Source: an uncultured Christensenellaceae bacterium
GTDB taxonomy: Bacteria > Bacillota > Clostridia > Christensenellales > Borkfalkiaceae
Direction: 5' to 3'
Assembly: GCA_910587365.1 (NCBI GenBank)
Contig: CAJUKJ010000016.1
Span: 1 to 33,880, forward strand
Length of the DNA stretch: 33,880 nt
Below the pieces are notes generated by a model that saw nothing but the letters and a program-made list of their open reading frames with translations, made no database searches and was not told where the DNA came from. Shown here one piece after another: positions 8,355 to 16,837 of this stretch (its first letter is position 1; every line of letters begins with the position of its first letter). The position numbers and the translations under genes were made by a program.

Positions 8355-9011
8355 TTACCTCTTTTTTATTACGTTGCCTGCGGATTTGAAAATGCTGTCT
8401 GCAGGAACAACCCCGCGGACGCATGACAGAGGATATACGTTGGTATTTCTGCCTATGACAGTGCCGGGGTTTAATACGCTGTTACAGCCCACCTCTACAC
8501 AGTCGCCGAGCATTGCGCCGAATTTTTTTAAACACGTAACTATTTCTTGCCCGCAACTCTTTACAACAACCTTAGTTTTATCCGACTTGACGTTGGATGT
8601 TATCGACCCCGCGCCCATATGCGACTTGTAACCCAAGATACTGTCGCCGACGTAGTTGTAATGCGGTGTCTGTACGTTATCGAAAAGGATAACGTTTTTT
8701 AACTCAACCGAGTTACCGACGACGCATTGCGAGCCGACCAATGCCGAACCGCGGATAAATGCGCAATGCCTTACTTCGGTATTTGCACCTATAATACAAG
8801 GCGCGCCTAAATAAGCCGTGGGCGCAACCTTTGCGGTTTTATGCACCCAGACTTCGGGCGTCGCTTCAATATATTCTTCCCTATCAAGGCTTGCGCCGAG
8901 ACTTCTTATAAAATCCTTTAATCCCGAAAGGGCTTCCCAAGGATAGGTAAACCTTTTCAGATATTCTTCCGCCAACGTGTGCTTTAAATCATATAATTCA
9001 CAAATCTTCAA
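8355..9011 (-). CDS. Left-handed beta-helix acetyltransferase, GlmU C-terminal-like
   Basis: A 218-residue hexapeptide-repeat protein. The stretch with His117 (TPHYNYVGDS, then MGAGSITSN) aligns by eye with the GlmU acetyltransferase motif that carries the catalytic histidine. The N-terminal uridyltransferase domain of full GlmU is absent: there is no nucleotide-binding motif. With GlmM and GlmS following, the likely job is acetylating glucosamine-1-phosphate, with another enzyme making UDP-GlcNAc. The frame begins with TTG at 9029, but the TTG at 9009-9011 is preferred, because GGAG sits 6 nt before it and gives MKICELYDL. It is first in the operon under the promoter at 9077-9105. Acceptor specificity is inferred from context. 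Confidence 0.85.
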   Translation of the reverse strand: MKICELYDLKHTLAEEYLKRFTYPWEALSGLKDFIRSLGASLDREEYIEATPEVWVHKTAKVAPTAYLGAPCIIGANTEVRHCAFIRGSALVGSQCVVGNSVELKNVILFDNVQTPHYNYVGDSILGYKSHMGAGSITSNVKSDKTKVVVKSCGQEIVTCLKKFGAMLGDCVEVGCNSVLNPGTVIGRNTNVYPLSCVRGVVPADSIFKSAGNVIKKR

Positions 9012-9076
9012 GCCGCTCTCCGTAGCCAAAAATCAATGGCGTATAATAATATGGTAATAGTTTACAATTTTTTAAT

Positions 9077-9105
9077 ATTTTACCACTGTAAAGGTGTAAA
9101 GTCAA
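9077..9105 (-). promoter_or_regulatory. Sigma-A promoter of the glm operon
   Basis: Minus strand: -35 TTGACT (9100-9105), 17-bp spacer, -10 TAAAAT (9077-9082). Predicted start near 9070, leader about 59 nt to the TTG start at 9011. The remaining bases of the 274-bp gap (9106-9221) are A/T-rich and show no gene. Confidence 0.75.
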
Positions 9106-9221
9106 TGATATGTTGAACATTTTGAGAAATTTGTGTGAAAACGTCGATTTTTGTCTATGGAATGAACCAGACGCCGCTTTTCCCTTTTAAATATTATGCG
9201 TAATAATTTTTAAATATTTCA

Positions 9222-9254
9222 AAAGCCTCCGCCCATCATTGGGGCGGAGGCTTT
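9222..9254 (-). terminator. Terminator after the ABC transporter gene
   Basis: A perfect 13-bp stem AAAGCCTCCGCCC / GGGCGGAGGCTTT with a 7-base loop, ending in TTTT on the minus strand. It starts about 30 bp past the transporter stop at 9286. Confidence 0.8.
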
Positions 9255-9285
9255 GCCGCATATTTGTGGCTTTACAATAAAATTT

Positions 9286-12200
9286 TTACAATGCACGGAT
9301 TGATTCGACTGGTTTTTTACGCGAGGCAAAGTAAACCGGCAGGAAGGTTGCTATAAACGCAACGAGAACGGCAATACCTATCATCATTCCGACGGAAGCA
9401 ATGCCGAACACGAAAAGCGTCACGTCAAGTCCCACTTCGGTTTTCAGAATACCGTTTATAAGCCAGCAGCCGACGAACGCGCCTATAAGCGCAAGCACAG
9501 TACATATTCCCGTAATAATCCCCGCTTCCGAGAAGAAAATCTTGAACACGTCTACTCCCCTTGCACCGACCGCTCGGAGAATACCTATCTCCTTGCGCTT
9601 GCTCGATATGGATACGGAAATGAAGTTAAACATCAACAGTGCCGAGAACACCGCAAACACTACGCCCACCCATAAAAATACGGTTGAAAGCGTTTCCGCC
9701 ATATCGTTAGCCATATCTATCGAACTGTAAAGCGAATTCTGCAAGTAATATACAACGTCGTTTGAAGTTCTGTTTTCGATGCCGATAGAAGCGAGGATGT
9801 TATTTATCGATTTTTCGCTTCTGTCGTAGGCTACGAACACACCGGTGTAAACAGACCCCTCTTCCTCAACGTATTTTGTATTTACCGTCACGGTCGTTTG
9901 CCCTTTCGGTTTTTTCAGATACGAGTCTATTATATTCTGCGACAGATACAGTCCGTAACGCGAATCGCCGTAATCGGTTGAAATATCCGCTTCGTGGAAG
10001 CCGACAACCTTACAGGTTAAGGTTCGTGTTTCGTCTATGGTTATCTCCAAATCGAAAGGCTGTATATTAATTAATACTTTTACTATTTCCTCCAAAGCCT
10101 GTATGCGTTCGGCATTGGAAACGGTTACATTTTCGCCTTCTACCCAATTGCCGTCTTCGTCATAATAGCCCTGTCTGTAATATTCGCCCCTGTTGTATTT
10201 CTGCACGGCCTGATAAAAATCATCGCATAAAGTGTTTAAAAAAACGCCGACAGTATTATTGTAAATCCAGTTATACTTTGTTAAATAATCTTCATACGTA
10301 TAATAATTTCCCCAGCCTTCGATTTCATAATAGCCGTTTTCTTTATTTACGTCCCAATCGTCGTAGGTTATATCGCTTTCGGAAAGCTTTGCGGGGAGTT
10401 TCAGTCTTTCGTCGTTGTCGTATGCACCCGACTTAATCTGCGAGGTAAAATATTGCATAATGGGATAACGTACTATATTCAAGTATTCGATACCCAATAC
10501 CATCTCGTTATCGTCAAGCGAATTTTTATCCGTACTTCCAAAAAAATATGTTTTAAGCTGGTTATCGCCGCCGTATGGATTAATTGAATTGTTCATATTG
10601 TTTTGATAACTATTATCCGTTACTTCCAACTCTCCCGTTTCGGTATTGAAAGTATATTCGGAGGTTTTATAGGTAAGATTATTTTCATAATACTCGAAAT
10701 AACTTTTATATTCATCATCGCTTCCCGAAAAAAAGTTCTCGTATGTACCGTAAAAATCTTCGGAAACGAGCGCGAGCTGGAACATTCCATCGGAAAGATA
10801 TGCCGAGTACTGGAAGGATAGCATAAAGTTAGTTTCATTTGAAGAATCCTTTAAACCGTCAAACTTGCTTGCAATATTTCCGCTATCGAACACGCCCGTT
10901 ACCTTAAACGGCAGACGTGTTCCGCCGAACGGTATAACAATATATTTACCTACGATATCCTGCGCACTGTTTATGGTAAGCTTTCCGCCCTCGTAAGAAA
11001 CATTGCCGTTTGCGTTAACCGTAGCTTCGTCCACAGAGGAATTTTCCTTGTTCATAACCTCGGCAAGATAGCTGCTTATACAAATTTCGTCGGACTTGGC
11101 GGGGTAATTCCCTATAATTCCGTTGCGAACGCTGTGACCCGAGGGAACATATGCCAATTTGCTTATTCCGTTATTGTAATATTCCGACTTACCGCTTTTC
11201 ACGCTTATGTTATCCACAAGGAATTTATCGTACCTTGCGCTGAAATATCCGAAAGTGGAATTACCGTATTTTTGTGCAAACTCGTTTACTTCCCTTGCGG
11301 AAAATTTGGTGTCGCGCGTGCCTGTACTTGTCCAGCTATCGTGTTCGTTTGTATACGTTTCCTCTAAATAATATTGTTTTGTAACGTTGAGATAATCGTA
11401 GTCGCTTTGCGTGAACGAATTTACCGCAACGCTATTACCGTCGTACAGCATTAAGGTTGAAAACAGTCCGAACATCGTAAACGCTATGAAAGACAGTAAT
11501 ATCGTAAATACAAGTCTTACGGGCTTTAATTTAAGACCCGACGCGCCTATTTTTACTGCCTTGCCCGCAGGCAGGCGCGAACGTATAAATTTGCTGTCCT
11601 CTTTGGAATACTCTTTAAGTACAATCTCGTCGGACTTGGTTTCGTTGAAGGTTTCCGTTGCGCCGACGTCCGTCATACGGTTGGCTTTCCTGAACGAAGA
11701 AATTTCCTTTTCGCCTTTGGTAACTATAACGTCGCCTTCACAGCTTAACACAAAGTCCTGTATGGCTTTGATATTTTGTTTGGTAAGCTTGCTGCCGCTT
11801 TTTATACTGAGCGTCGAACCGCCGATAACGGTAACGTTTTCGTCAATGGTCTGGGGCGGAACCTCTGCCTTGGTTACGTCGGAAATAATTTTTCCGTCTT
11901 TGAGTTCGACTATCCTGTCCCCGTAAATTTCGGCAAACTCCCTGTCGTGGGAAACAACTATGACGAGACGCGTCATAGAAAGCTTTTTCAAGGTATCGAA
12001 AACCTGTTTGCCCGTTGCCGAATCAAGCGCGCCGGTCGGCTCGTCCGCCATTATTATCTGAGGCTCTTTAATAAGCGCGCGGGCTATTGCGATACGCTGC
12101 TTCTGTCCGCCCGAAAGGGTGTTGGGCTTGCGCTTTGCAAAGCTTTCCAAATCGACTTCCTTTAAAAGGTCAGCTATTTTCTGTTTGTCCTTAGGCTTGC

Positions 12201-12537
12201 CTTGAAGCTCCAACGCAAGGGCGATATTGTCCTCCACGTTAAACTCGTCCAGAACGTTGTATTCCTGGAAGATAAATCCTACAAACGTGTTGCGGTAGCT
12301 GTCGAAGTCGGAACCCGAAAAATCCTTCGAGCTTTTGCCTTTGACTATTACCTCGCCCGAAGTAGGCTCGTCAAGACCGCCGCATACGTTTAACAGCGTC
12401 GATTTACCCGAACCCGATTTGCCGAGCAGAAATACAAGCCCCGTTTCGCCGAACGATATCGAAACGTCGTCAAGTGCTTTCGTGTCTACCCCGCCCTTTG
12501 TCTTGTAAACCTTAGTTACGTGTTTGATTTCAAGCAT
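9286..12537 (-). CDS. MacB-like ABC transporter, ATPase fused to permease
   Basis: A 1083-residue fusion. Residues 1-230 are an ABC ATPase: Walker A GKSGSGKST (near 40), signature LSGGQKQR (near 142), Walker B IIMADEP with the catalytic Glu, and the switch His in VSHDREF. A linker leads to TM1 (about 340-362). A roughly 580-residue extracellular domain follows, then three C-terminal membrane segments (about 949-972, 1001-1024, 1039-1069) of the FtsX/MacB permease type, with the motif SISSKRKEIGILRAVGA. Four TMs with a large domain between TM1 and TM2 is the MacB topology. Such systems act as mechanotransmission exporters for peptides, antibiotics or lipoproteins; the substrate is unknown. The frame extends to 12603, but 12537 has AGGAGAG just upstream. 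It has its own promoter and a hairpin-rich leader. Confidence 0.92.
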   Translation of the reverse strand: MLEIKHVTKVYKTKGGVDTKALDDVSISFGETGLVFLLGKSGSGKSTLLNVCGGLDEPTSGEVIVKGKSSKDFSGSDFDSYRNTFVGFIFQEYNVLDEFNVEDNIALALELQGKPKDKQKIADLLKEVDLESFAKRKPNTLSGGQKQRIAIARALIKEPQIIMADEPTGALDSATGKQVFDTLKKLSMTRLVIVVSHDREFAEIYGDRIVELKDGKIISDVTKAEVPPQTIDENVTVIGGSTLSIKSGSKLTKQNIKAIQDFVLSCEGDVIVTKGEKEISSFRKANRMTDVGATETFNETKSDEIVLKEYSKEDSKFIRSRLPAGKAVKIGASGLKLKPVRLVFTILLSFIAFTMFGLFSTLMLYDGNSVAVNSFTQSDYDYLNVTKQYYLEETYTNEHDSWTSTGTRDTKFSAREVNEFAQKYGNSTFGYFSARYDKFLVDNISVKSGKSEYYNNGISKLAYVPSGHSVRNGIIGNYPAKSDEICISSYLAEVMNKENSSVDEATVNANGNVSYEGGKLTINSAQDIVGKYIVIPFGGTRLPFKVTGVFDSGNIASKFDGLKDSSNETNFMLSFQYSAYLSDGMFQLALVSEDFYGTYENFFSGSDDEYKSYFEYYENNLTYKTSEYTFNTETGELEVTDNSYQNNMNNSINPYGGDNQLKTYFFGSTDKNSLDDNEMVLGIEYLNIVRYPIMQYFTSQIKSGAYDNDERLKLPAKLSESDITYDDWDVNKENGYYEIEGWGNYYTYEDYLTKYNWIYNNTVGVFLNTLCDDFYQAVQKYNRGEYYRQGYYDEDGNWVEGENVTVSNAERIQALEEIVKVLINIQPFDLEITIDETRTLTCKVVGFHEADISTDYGDSRYGLYLSQNIIDSYLKKPKGQTTVTVNTKYVEEEGSVYTGVFVAYDRSEKSINNILASIGIENRTSNDVVYYLQNSLYSSIDMANDMAETLSTVFLWVGVVFAVFSALLMFNFISVSISSKRKEIGILRAVGARGVDVFKIFFSEAGIITGICTVLALIGAFVGCWLINGILKTEVGLDVTLFVFGIASVGMMIGIAVLVAFIATFLPVYFASRKKPVESIRAL

Positions 12538-12560
12538 ATTCTCTCCTATTAAATTTATTT

Positions 12561-12602
12561 GTTTGTTGTGAAAGCAACAAACAGCCCCCGCGGGGGCTTT
12601 CA
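12561..12602 (-). promoter_or_regulatory. Hairpin-rich leader of the ABC transporter gene
   Basis: Two adjacent perfect hairpins: GTTTGTTG / CAACAAAC (12561-12568, 12575-12582) and the palindrome GCCCCCGCGGGGGC (12584-12597). A third pairing, TGAAAGC (12569-12575) with GCTTTCA (12596-12602), uses bases of both and so excludes them. On the minus strand the structure starts within a few bases of the predicted transcript start (about 12605) and ends 24 nt before the start codon. No T-run follows, so a classic terminator is unlikely; a stabiliser or translation control is possible. Confidence 0.6.
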
Positions 12603-12611
12603 ATCGATATA

Positions 12612-12640
12612 ATTATATTCTTTTGCAGGGCATAAGTCAA
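12612..12640 (-). promoter_or_regulatory. Sigma-A promoter of the ABC transporter gene
   Basis: Minus strand: -35 TTGACT (12635-12640), 17-bp spacer, -10 TATAAT (12612-12617). It is divergent from the ilv promoter, with 65 bp between the two -35 boxes. Confidence 0.8.
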
Positions 12641-12705
12641 ATGATTTAATAAACTTTCATATTTTGTATATTTTTGCATAATTATACAAAAAGCATTCAA
12701 TTCGG

Positions 12706-12734
12706 TTGACATTACAGCGCGAATATTTTATAAT
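12706..12734 (+). promoter_or_regulatory. Perfect consensus promoter of the ilv-leu operon
   Basis: TTGACA (12706-12711), exactly 17 bp, TATAAT (12729-12734). Predicted start near 12741, leaving a leader of about 43 nt to the ilvB ATG. That is too short for a T-box or a leader-peptide attenuator. Confidence 0.9.
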
Positions 12735-12783
12735 TATACCATTATATTATGAAAAACTAAAATCATCAAAGGAGCGGCGGTTT

Positions 12784-14442
12784 ATGAAATTGAAAGGTGC
12801 GGATATACTTATCAACTGCCTTTTAGAGCAAGGCGTAGACACTATATTCGGATATCCCGGAGGAGCCGTGCTTGACATTTACGACGCGCTTTACAGAAGC
12901 GGGAAAATCAACCATATACTTACCGCACACGAACAGGGTGCGGCGCACGCGGCTGACGGATATGCACGCGTTACGGGCAAGGTCGGCGTTTGCTTTGCAA
13001 CCTCGGGCCCCGGCGCAACCAACCTTGTTACGGGCATTGCAACCGCATATATGGACTCGGTGCCTATGGTTGCGGTAACGGGAAACGTGGGGCTTAATTT
13101 CCTCGGCAGGGACTCGTTCCAGGAAATAGACATCTGCGGAATAACTATGCCCATTACAAAGCATAACTTTATAGTCAAAGACGTTAAAGAGCTTGCGGAA
13201 ACGTTGCGCAAGGCGTTTTATATTGCAAACAACGGCAGAAAGGGTCCCGTTCTTGTGGACATTTTAAAGAACGTCCAGATTGACGAATGCGAATACGAAC
13301 CCGAAAAACCCCTCCCCCCCGTTCCCTTCGACGTGAAAGCCGAAGCTCTCGGCGACGTTGTAAAGGCGATTGAAAACAGCAAAAAGCCCGTTATTATGGC
13401 AGGCGGAGGAGTTATTGCGGCGGACGCTTCCGCGCTTTTGCATCAGCTTGCGAAAAAGCTTGACTGTCCCGTTGCTTACACGCTTATGGGCAAGGGCTGT
13501 ATTCCCGAAAGCGACCCCTTATGCTTAGGTATGATAGGCATGCACGGAACTACCGCCGCGGCAAAGAGTATAATTGCCGCCGATACGTTAATCGCGCTCG
13601 GCACGCGCTTTTCGGACCGCGTAGCATTAAACCGCGATAAGTTTGCAGACGGCAAGACCGTCATCCACGTTGATATAGACAACGCAGAAATAGACAAAAA
13701 CGTTACCTCTACCCTTCACGTTATGGCAGACGTAAAAAAGACGCTTGAAGCTTTATTGCCACTTGTTAAAAAGGCAGACCGCAAGGATTGGGTAAACGAG
13801 GCAAGAGGATATATAAAGCCTGCTAACGTCTTACAGCTTGCGCAGAAAATTATTAAAAGGGCAAGCGCGCTTGCACCCAAGGACAGCCCGCTTATTACCG
13901 ACGTAGGACAGCACCAGATGTGGGCGGCGCAGCATTACGAAGTAGACTGCCCCCGCCGCTTCTGCTCCTCGGGCGGACTGGGAACTATGGGGTACGGACT
14001 CGGAGCGGCGATAGGCGCGGCGTTCGGTACGGGCAAGCTGTGCGTTCTCGTCACGGGCGACGGCTGCTTCGGTATGAATATGAACGAGCTTATGACCGCG
14101 GTTACGCAGCGCGTGCCTTTGGTAATACTTTTAATGGATAACCGCGTACTCGGTATGGTAAGGCAGTGGCAGAAAATTTTCTACTCCCGCCGCTTTTCGC
14201 AGACGACCTTAAACAGGCAAACGGACTATGTTAAGCTTGCCGAAAGTATGGGTGCGAAAGGCATAGTTATTTCAGACGAAAAAGATATAGACGCAAAGCT
14301 TAAAGAAGCATTTGCCTTTGCGGAAAGCAATTCGCTTCCCGTGTTGGTAGACTGCCGCATTTCCTCTGACGAGAACGTTTTGCCAATGATTAAACCCAAC
14401 ACCACTTACGATACGCAATTAGAGCAAATGGAGGAAAACTGA
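12784..14442 (+). CDS. ilvB: Acetolactate synthase large subunit
   Basis: A 552-residue TPP enzyme that condenses two pyruvates to acetolactate, or pyruvate with 2-oxobutyrate, as the first common step of valine, leucine and isoleucine synthesis. The N-terminal domain has GYPGGAVLDIYDAL and the catalytic glutamate in HEQGAAHAADGYAR. The C-terminal TPP/Mg motif is GDGCFGMNMNEL followed by DNRVLGMVRQWQ, typical of the biosynthetic enzyme rather than the catabolic AlsS. The length is normal. An upstream in-frame TTG at 12706 is the promoter -35 box, not a start. The ATG at 12784 has AGGAG 9-10 nt upstream. The next gene starts 2 bp after its stop. Confidence 0.96.
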   Translation: MKLKGADILINCLLEQGVDTIFGYPGGAVLDIYDALYRSGKINHILTAHEQGAAHAADGYARVTGKVGVCFATSGPGATNLVTGIATAYMDSVPMVAVTGNVGLNFLGRDSFQEIDICGITMPITKHNFIVKDVKELAETLRKAFYIANNGRKGPVLVDILKNVQIDECEYEPEKPLPPVPFDVKAEALGDVVKAIENSKKPVIMAGGGVIAADASALLHQLAKKLDCPVAYTLMGKGCIPESDPLCLGMIGMHGTTAAAKSIIAADTLIALGTRFSDRVALNRDKFADGKTVIHVDIDNAEIDKNVTSTLHVMADVKKTLEALLPLVKKADRKDWVNEARGYIKPANVLQLAQKIIKRASALAPKDSPLITDVGQHQMWAAQHYEVDCPRRFCSSGGLGTMGYGLGAAIGAAFGTGKLCVLVTGDGCFGMNMNELMTAVTQRVPLVILLMDNRVLGMVRQWQKIFYSRRFSQTTLNRQTDYVKLAESMGAKGIVISDEKDIDAKLKEAFAFAESNSLPVLVDCRISSDENVLPMIKPNTTYDTQLEQMEEN

Positions 14443-14443
14443 T

Positions 14444-14974
14444 ATGAGCGAAGTCAAAAGATACACCATTGGCGCACTCGTAGCCAACAAGAGCGGCGTT
14501 TTAACCCGCATATCGGGTCTGTTTGCACGCAGGGGATATAACATTGAAAGTATTTCGGCATGCGCTACCGAGGACAGCGACATTTCACGTCTTACTATTA
14601 TTCTGAACGGCGACGATTACGTGCTTTACCAGATGATTAAACAGATGGATAAGCTTGAAGACGTTATAAAAATAGGCTGCGCAGACGAGCTGGACTGCGT
14701 CTACCGCGAGCTTGCACTTATAAAGGTTACCGCGCCCGCCGAAAAGCGAAGACTTATAGTCGAGGCGACCGAAATTTACAAGGCGAAGGTTGTAGACCTT
14801 TCCCCAGATACAATGATATTGGAAATTACGGGCGACCCGTCAAAGCTTGACGCTTTTATTAAAGTAATAGAACCCTACGGCATACTTGAAATGCAGAGAA
14901 CGGGCGTCACGGTACTTGCACGCGGAAAGCATACGCTTAAAGACAGGGACTGCTACTCCGACCATATAAAATGA
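14444..14974 (+). CDS. ilvN: Acetolactate synthase regulatory subunit
   Basis: A 176-residue small subunit. The N-terminal ACT domain (about 5-80: TIGALVANKSGVLTRISGLF, then RRGYNIESIS) binds the feedback inhibitor, usually valine. The C-terminal ALS_C domain follows (about 90-165, including LEITGDPSKLDAFI and GILEMQRTGV). It activates the catalytic subunit and makes it valine-sensitive. It starts 2 bp after the ilvB stop with GAGGAAAA inside the ilvB end, which suggests coupled translation. The length matches the Gram-positive form. Confidence 0.95.
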   Translation: MSEVKRYTIGALVANKSGVLTRISGLFARRGYNIESISACATEDSDISRLTIILNGDDYVLYQMIKQMDKLEDVIKIGCADELDCVYRELALIKVTAPAEKRRLIVEATEIYKAKVVDLSPDTMILEITGDPSKLDAFIKVIEPYGILEMQRTGVTVLARGKHTLKDRDCYSDHIK

Positions 14975-14980
14975 GTTCAC

Positions 14981-15014
14981 GAAATTTCTTGTCTATTCTG
15001 CGACAAGAAATTTC
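14981..15014. repeat. Perfect 13-bp hairpin after ilvN
   Basis: GAAATTTCTTGTC (14981-14993), loop TATTCTGC, GACAAGAAATTTC (15002-15014). It starts 6 bp after the ilvN stop. There is no T-run on either side, so it is not a standard terminator. It may slow 3'-end decay, mark a processing site, or be a variable 5' extension of repeat copy 2, which starts 24 bp later. Confidence 0.65.
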
Positions 15015-15037
15015 CGTAATATTACTAAAAAACAAGA

Positions 15038-15141
15038 CGGCGAAGACGCAAGCAATACGAGGTTACGACGGGGAGTTTACTTAACGGTAAATGACCCAAG
15101 GAAAACGGAGCGCAACAAAGTATTGCGCAGTATATGCGCCG
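15038..15141 (+). repeat. Dispersed structured element, copy 2
   Basis: Closing stem CGGCG (15038-15042) with CGCCG (15137-15141). Internal hairpin GTTTAC / GTAAAT (15075-15080, 15087-15092; one G.T pair), loop TTAACG, flanked by GGGA (15071-15074) and GACC (15093-15096). A second hairpin, GCGCAA / TTGCGC, follows around CAAAGTA. It lies between ilvN and ilvD and ends just before the ilvD Shine-Dalgarno sequence. Confidence 0.75.
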
Positions 15142-15159
15142 CCGCAATCGGAGAAGATA

Positions 15160-16818
15160 ATGAATAATATATTTTCAAACGGAACGGATATGAGTTCGCA
15201 ACGTTCGCTTTTAAGGGCGTTGGGCTGGACAGACGAAGAAATGCAAAAGCCGCTTGTGGGCATTATATGCGCGCAGAGCGAGATAATACCGGGACATATG
15301 CACCTTGACGACATAGCAAAGGCTGCCGCCGAGGGCGTTATAGCAGCGGGCGGAAAACCCGTTATCGTACCCTCAATCGGGGTATGCGACGGAATTGCAA
15401 TGGGACACGGCGGAATGAGATATTCCCTCCCCTCCCGCGAAATTATTGCGGACAGCGCGGAAATACTTATACGCGCGCACGCGTTCCAGGCTGCCGTATT
15501 TATAGGCAACTGCGACAAAATTATCCCGGGTATGCTGATGGCGGCGGCAAGGGTTAATATCCCCTCCGTGTTCGTTTCTGGCGGACCTATGCTTGCCGGA
15601 CGCGTCCGCGGAAAGAAGACCTCCCTTTCCACTATGTTTGAAGAGGTCGGCGCGTACAACGCAGGCAAGATAGACGCAAAGACGCTGAAAGCTTTTGAAT
15701 GCAACGCCTGCCCTACTTGCGGTTCGTGTTCGGGAATGTTTACGGCAAACAGCCTTAACTGCCTTTGCGAGGCTTTGGGTATGGCTTTGCCCGGCAACGG
15801 AACTTTGCCTATGGTATACTCGCAAAGACTCGCGCTTGCAAAGAGAACGGGCAGTGCGGCAATGAATTTGCTTAAAAACAATATTCGCCCCTCGGATATT
15901 ATGACGGCGGAAGCGTTTAAAAACGCAGAAACGGTAGATATGGCGATAGGTGCTTCCACGAATACCGTATTGCACCTTTTGGCAATAGCAAACGAAGCCG
16001 GCGTTGACAGCGTTTCCATAGATATAATGAACGAAATTTCCGAGCGTACCCCCAACCTTTGCAGACTTGCGCCTGCGGGCGAACACTATATCGAGGAACT
16101 TAACGACGCGGGCGGTATTTCCGCAGTTATGAAAGAATTATACGACGCAAAGCTTTTAAACGGCGACGTAATGACCGTCGGGGGAATTGCGCTTAAAGAT
16201 GTTATCAAGGACGCGGAAAACCTTGACAAAGAGGTAATACGCCCTGTATCCAACCCCTACTCGTCCCGCGGCGGACTTGCGATTTTGAAGGGCAACCTTG
16301 CAAAAGAGGGCTGCGTCGTCAAAAAGTCGGCGGTAGACCCTAAAATGCTTAAACATTCGGGACCGGCAAAATGCTTTGACGGCGAAGAGGCTGCTATGCA
16401 GGCTATTTCTTCGGGTAAAATCGTCAAGGGCGACGTCGTGGTCATACGCTACGAAGGGCCCAAAGGCGGACCGGGTATGCGCGAAATGCTTACCCCCACC
16501 TCCGCTATCGTCGGCGCGGGGCTGGGCGCGGACGTCGCGCTTATTACCGACGGAAGATTTTCGGGCGCGACGCGCGGCGCGGCGATAGGACACGTATGCC
16601 CCGAAGCTGCGGCAGGCGGAATTATAGGCATAGTCCGCGACGGAGATATAATAGATATAGATATAACGGGCTGCGAAATAAATTTGCGTGTTCCGCAGGA
16701 AGAAATAGATAAAAGACTTAAAAGCTTTACCCCTAAGCTGCACGAAGTCGACGGATACCTTAAACGGTATAGAAACAGCGTTACCTCCGCTTCAAAGGGC
16801 GCGGTTTGGGACAAGTAA
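15160..16818 (+). CDS. ilvD: Dihydroxy-acid dehydratase
   Basis: A 552-residue Fe-S enzyme that removes water from dihydroxy-isovalerate or dihydroxy-methylvalerate, the penultimate step to valine and isoleucine. Family motifs are clear: GNCDKIIPGMLMAAAR, the cysteine-containing CPTCGSCSGMFTANSLNCL, VIRYEGPKGGPGMREML and DGRFSGATRGAAIGH. The frame is open upstream to 15091, but those codons are repeat copy 2. The ATG at 15160 has GGAG six bases upstream and gives the usual N-terminus (SLLRALGWTDEE). A 185-bp gap separates it from ilvN, unlike the tight spacing elsewhere in the operon. No separate promoter was found, so read-through from ilvBN is likely. Confidence 0.95.
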   Translation: MNNIFSNGTDMSSQRSLLRALGWTDEEMQKPLVGIICAQSEIIPGHMHLDDIAKAAAEGVIAAGGKPVIVPSIGVCDGIAMGHGGMRYSLPSREIIADSAEILIRAHAFQAAVFIGNCDKIIPGMLMAAARVNIPSVFVSGGPMLAGRVRGKKTSLSTMFEEVGAYNAGKIDAKTLKAFECNACPTCGSCSGMFTANSLNCLCEALGMALPGNGTLPMVYSQRLALAKRTGSAAMNLLKNNIRPSDIMTAEAFKNAETVDMAIGASTNTVLHLLAIANEAGVDSVSIDIMNEISERTPNLCRLAPAGEHYIEELNDAGGISAVMKELYDAKLLNGDVMTVGGIALKDVIKDAENLDKEVIRPVSNPYSSRGGLAILKGNLAKEGCVVKKSAVDPKMLKHSGPAKCFDGEEAAMQAISSGKIVKGDVVVIRYEGPKGGPGMREMLTPTSAIVGAGLGADVALITDGRFSGATRGAAIGHVCPEAAAGGIIGIVRDGDIIDIDITGCEINLRVPQEEIDKRLKSFTPKLHEVDGYLKRYRNSVTSASKGAVWDK

Positions 16819-16837
16819 AGCTTAACCGACTACTACA

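Noticed and set aside
8341..8424. Longer glmM starting at 8424
   Set aside because: It would overlap the acetyltransferase gene and add residues absent from the family; 8340 has a ribosome binding site.
9106..9221. Possible degraded copy of the dispersed element (AAATTTGTGTGAA resembles part of the foldback)
   Set aside because: Only about 12 bases match and the GGGA-stem-GACC core and GTATTGCG tail are missing.
12706..12783. Longer ilvB starting at TTG 12706
   Set aside because: That TTG is the -35 box of a perfect promoter, the extra residues do not fit the family, and the ATG at 12784 has a good Shine-Dalgarno sequence.
15091..15159. N-terminal extension of ilvD
   Set aside because: The extension translates repeat copy 2; the family N-terminus starts at 15160 behind GGAG.
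15081..16086. Long minus-strand open frames opposite ilvD
   Set aside because: They are antisense shadows of ilvD without recognisable domains or ribosome binding sites.
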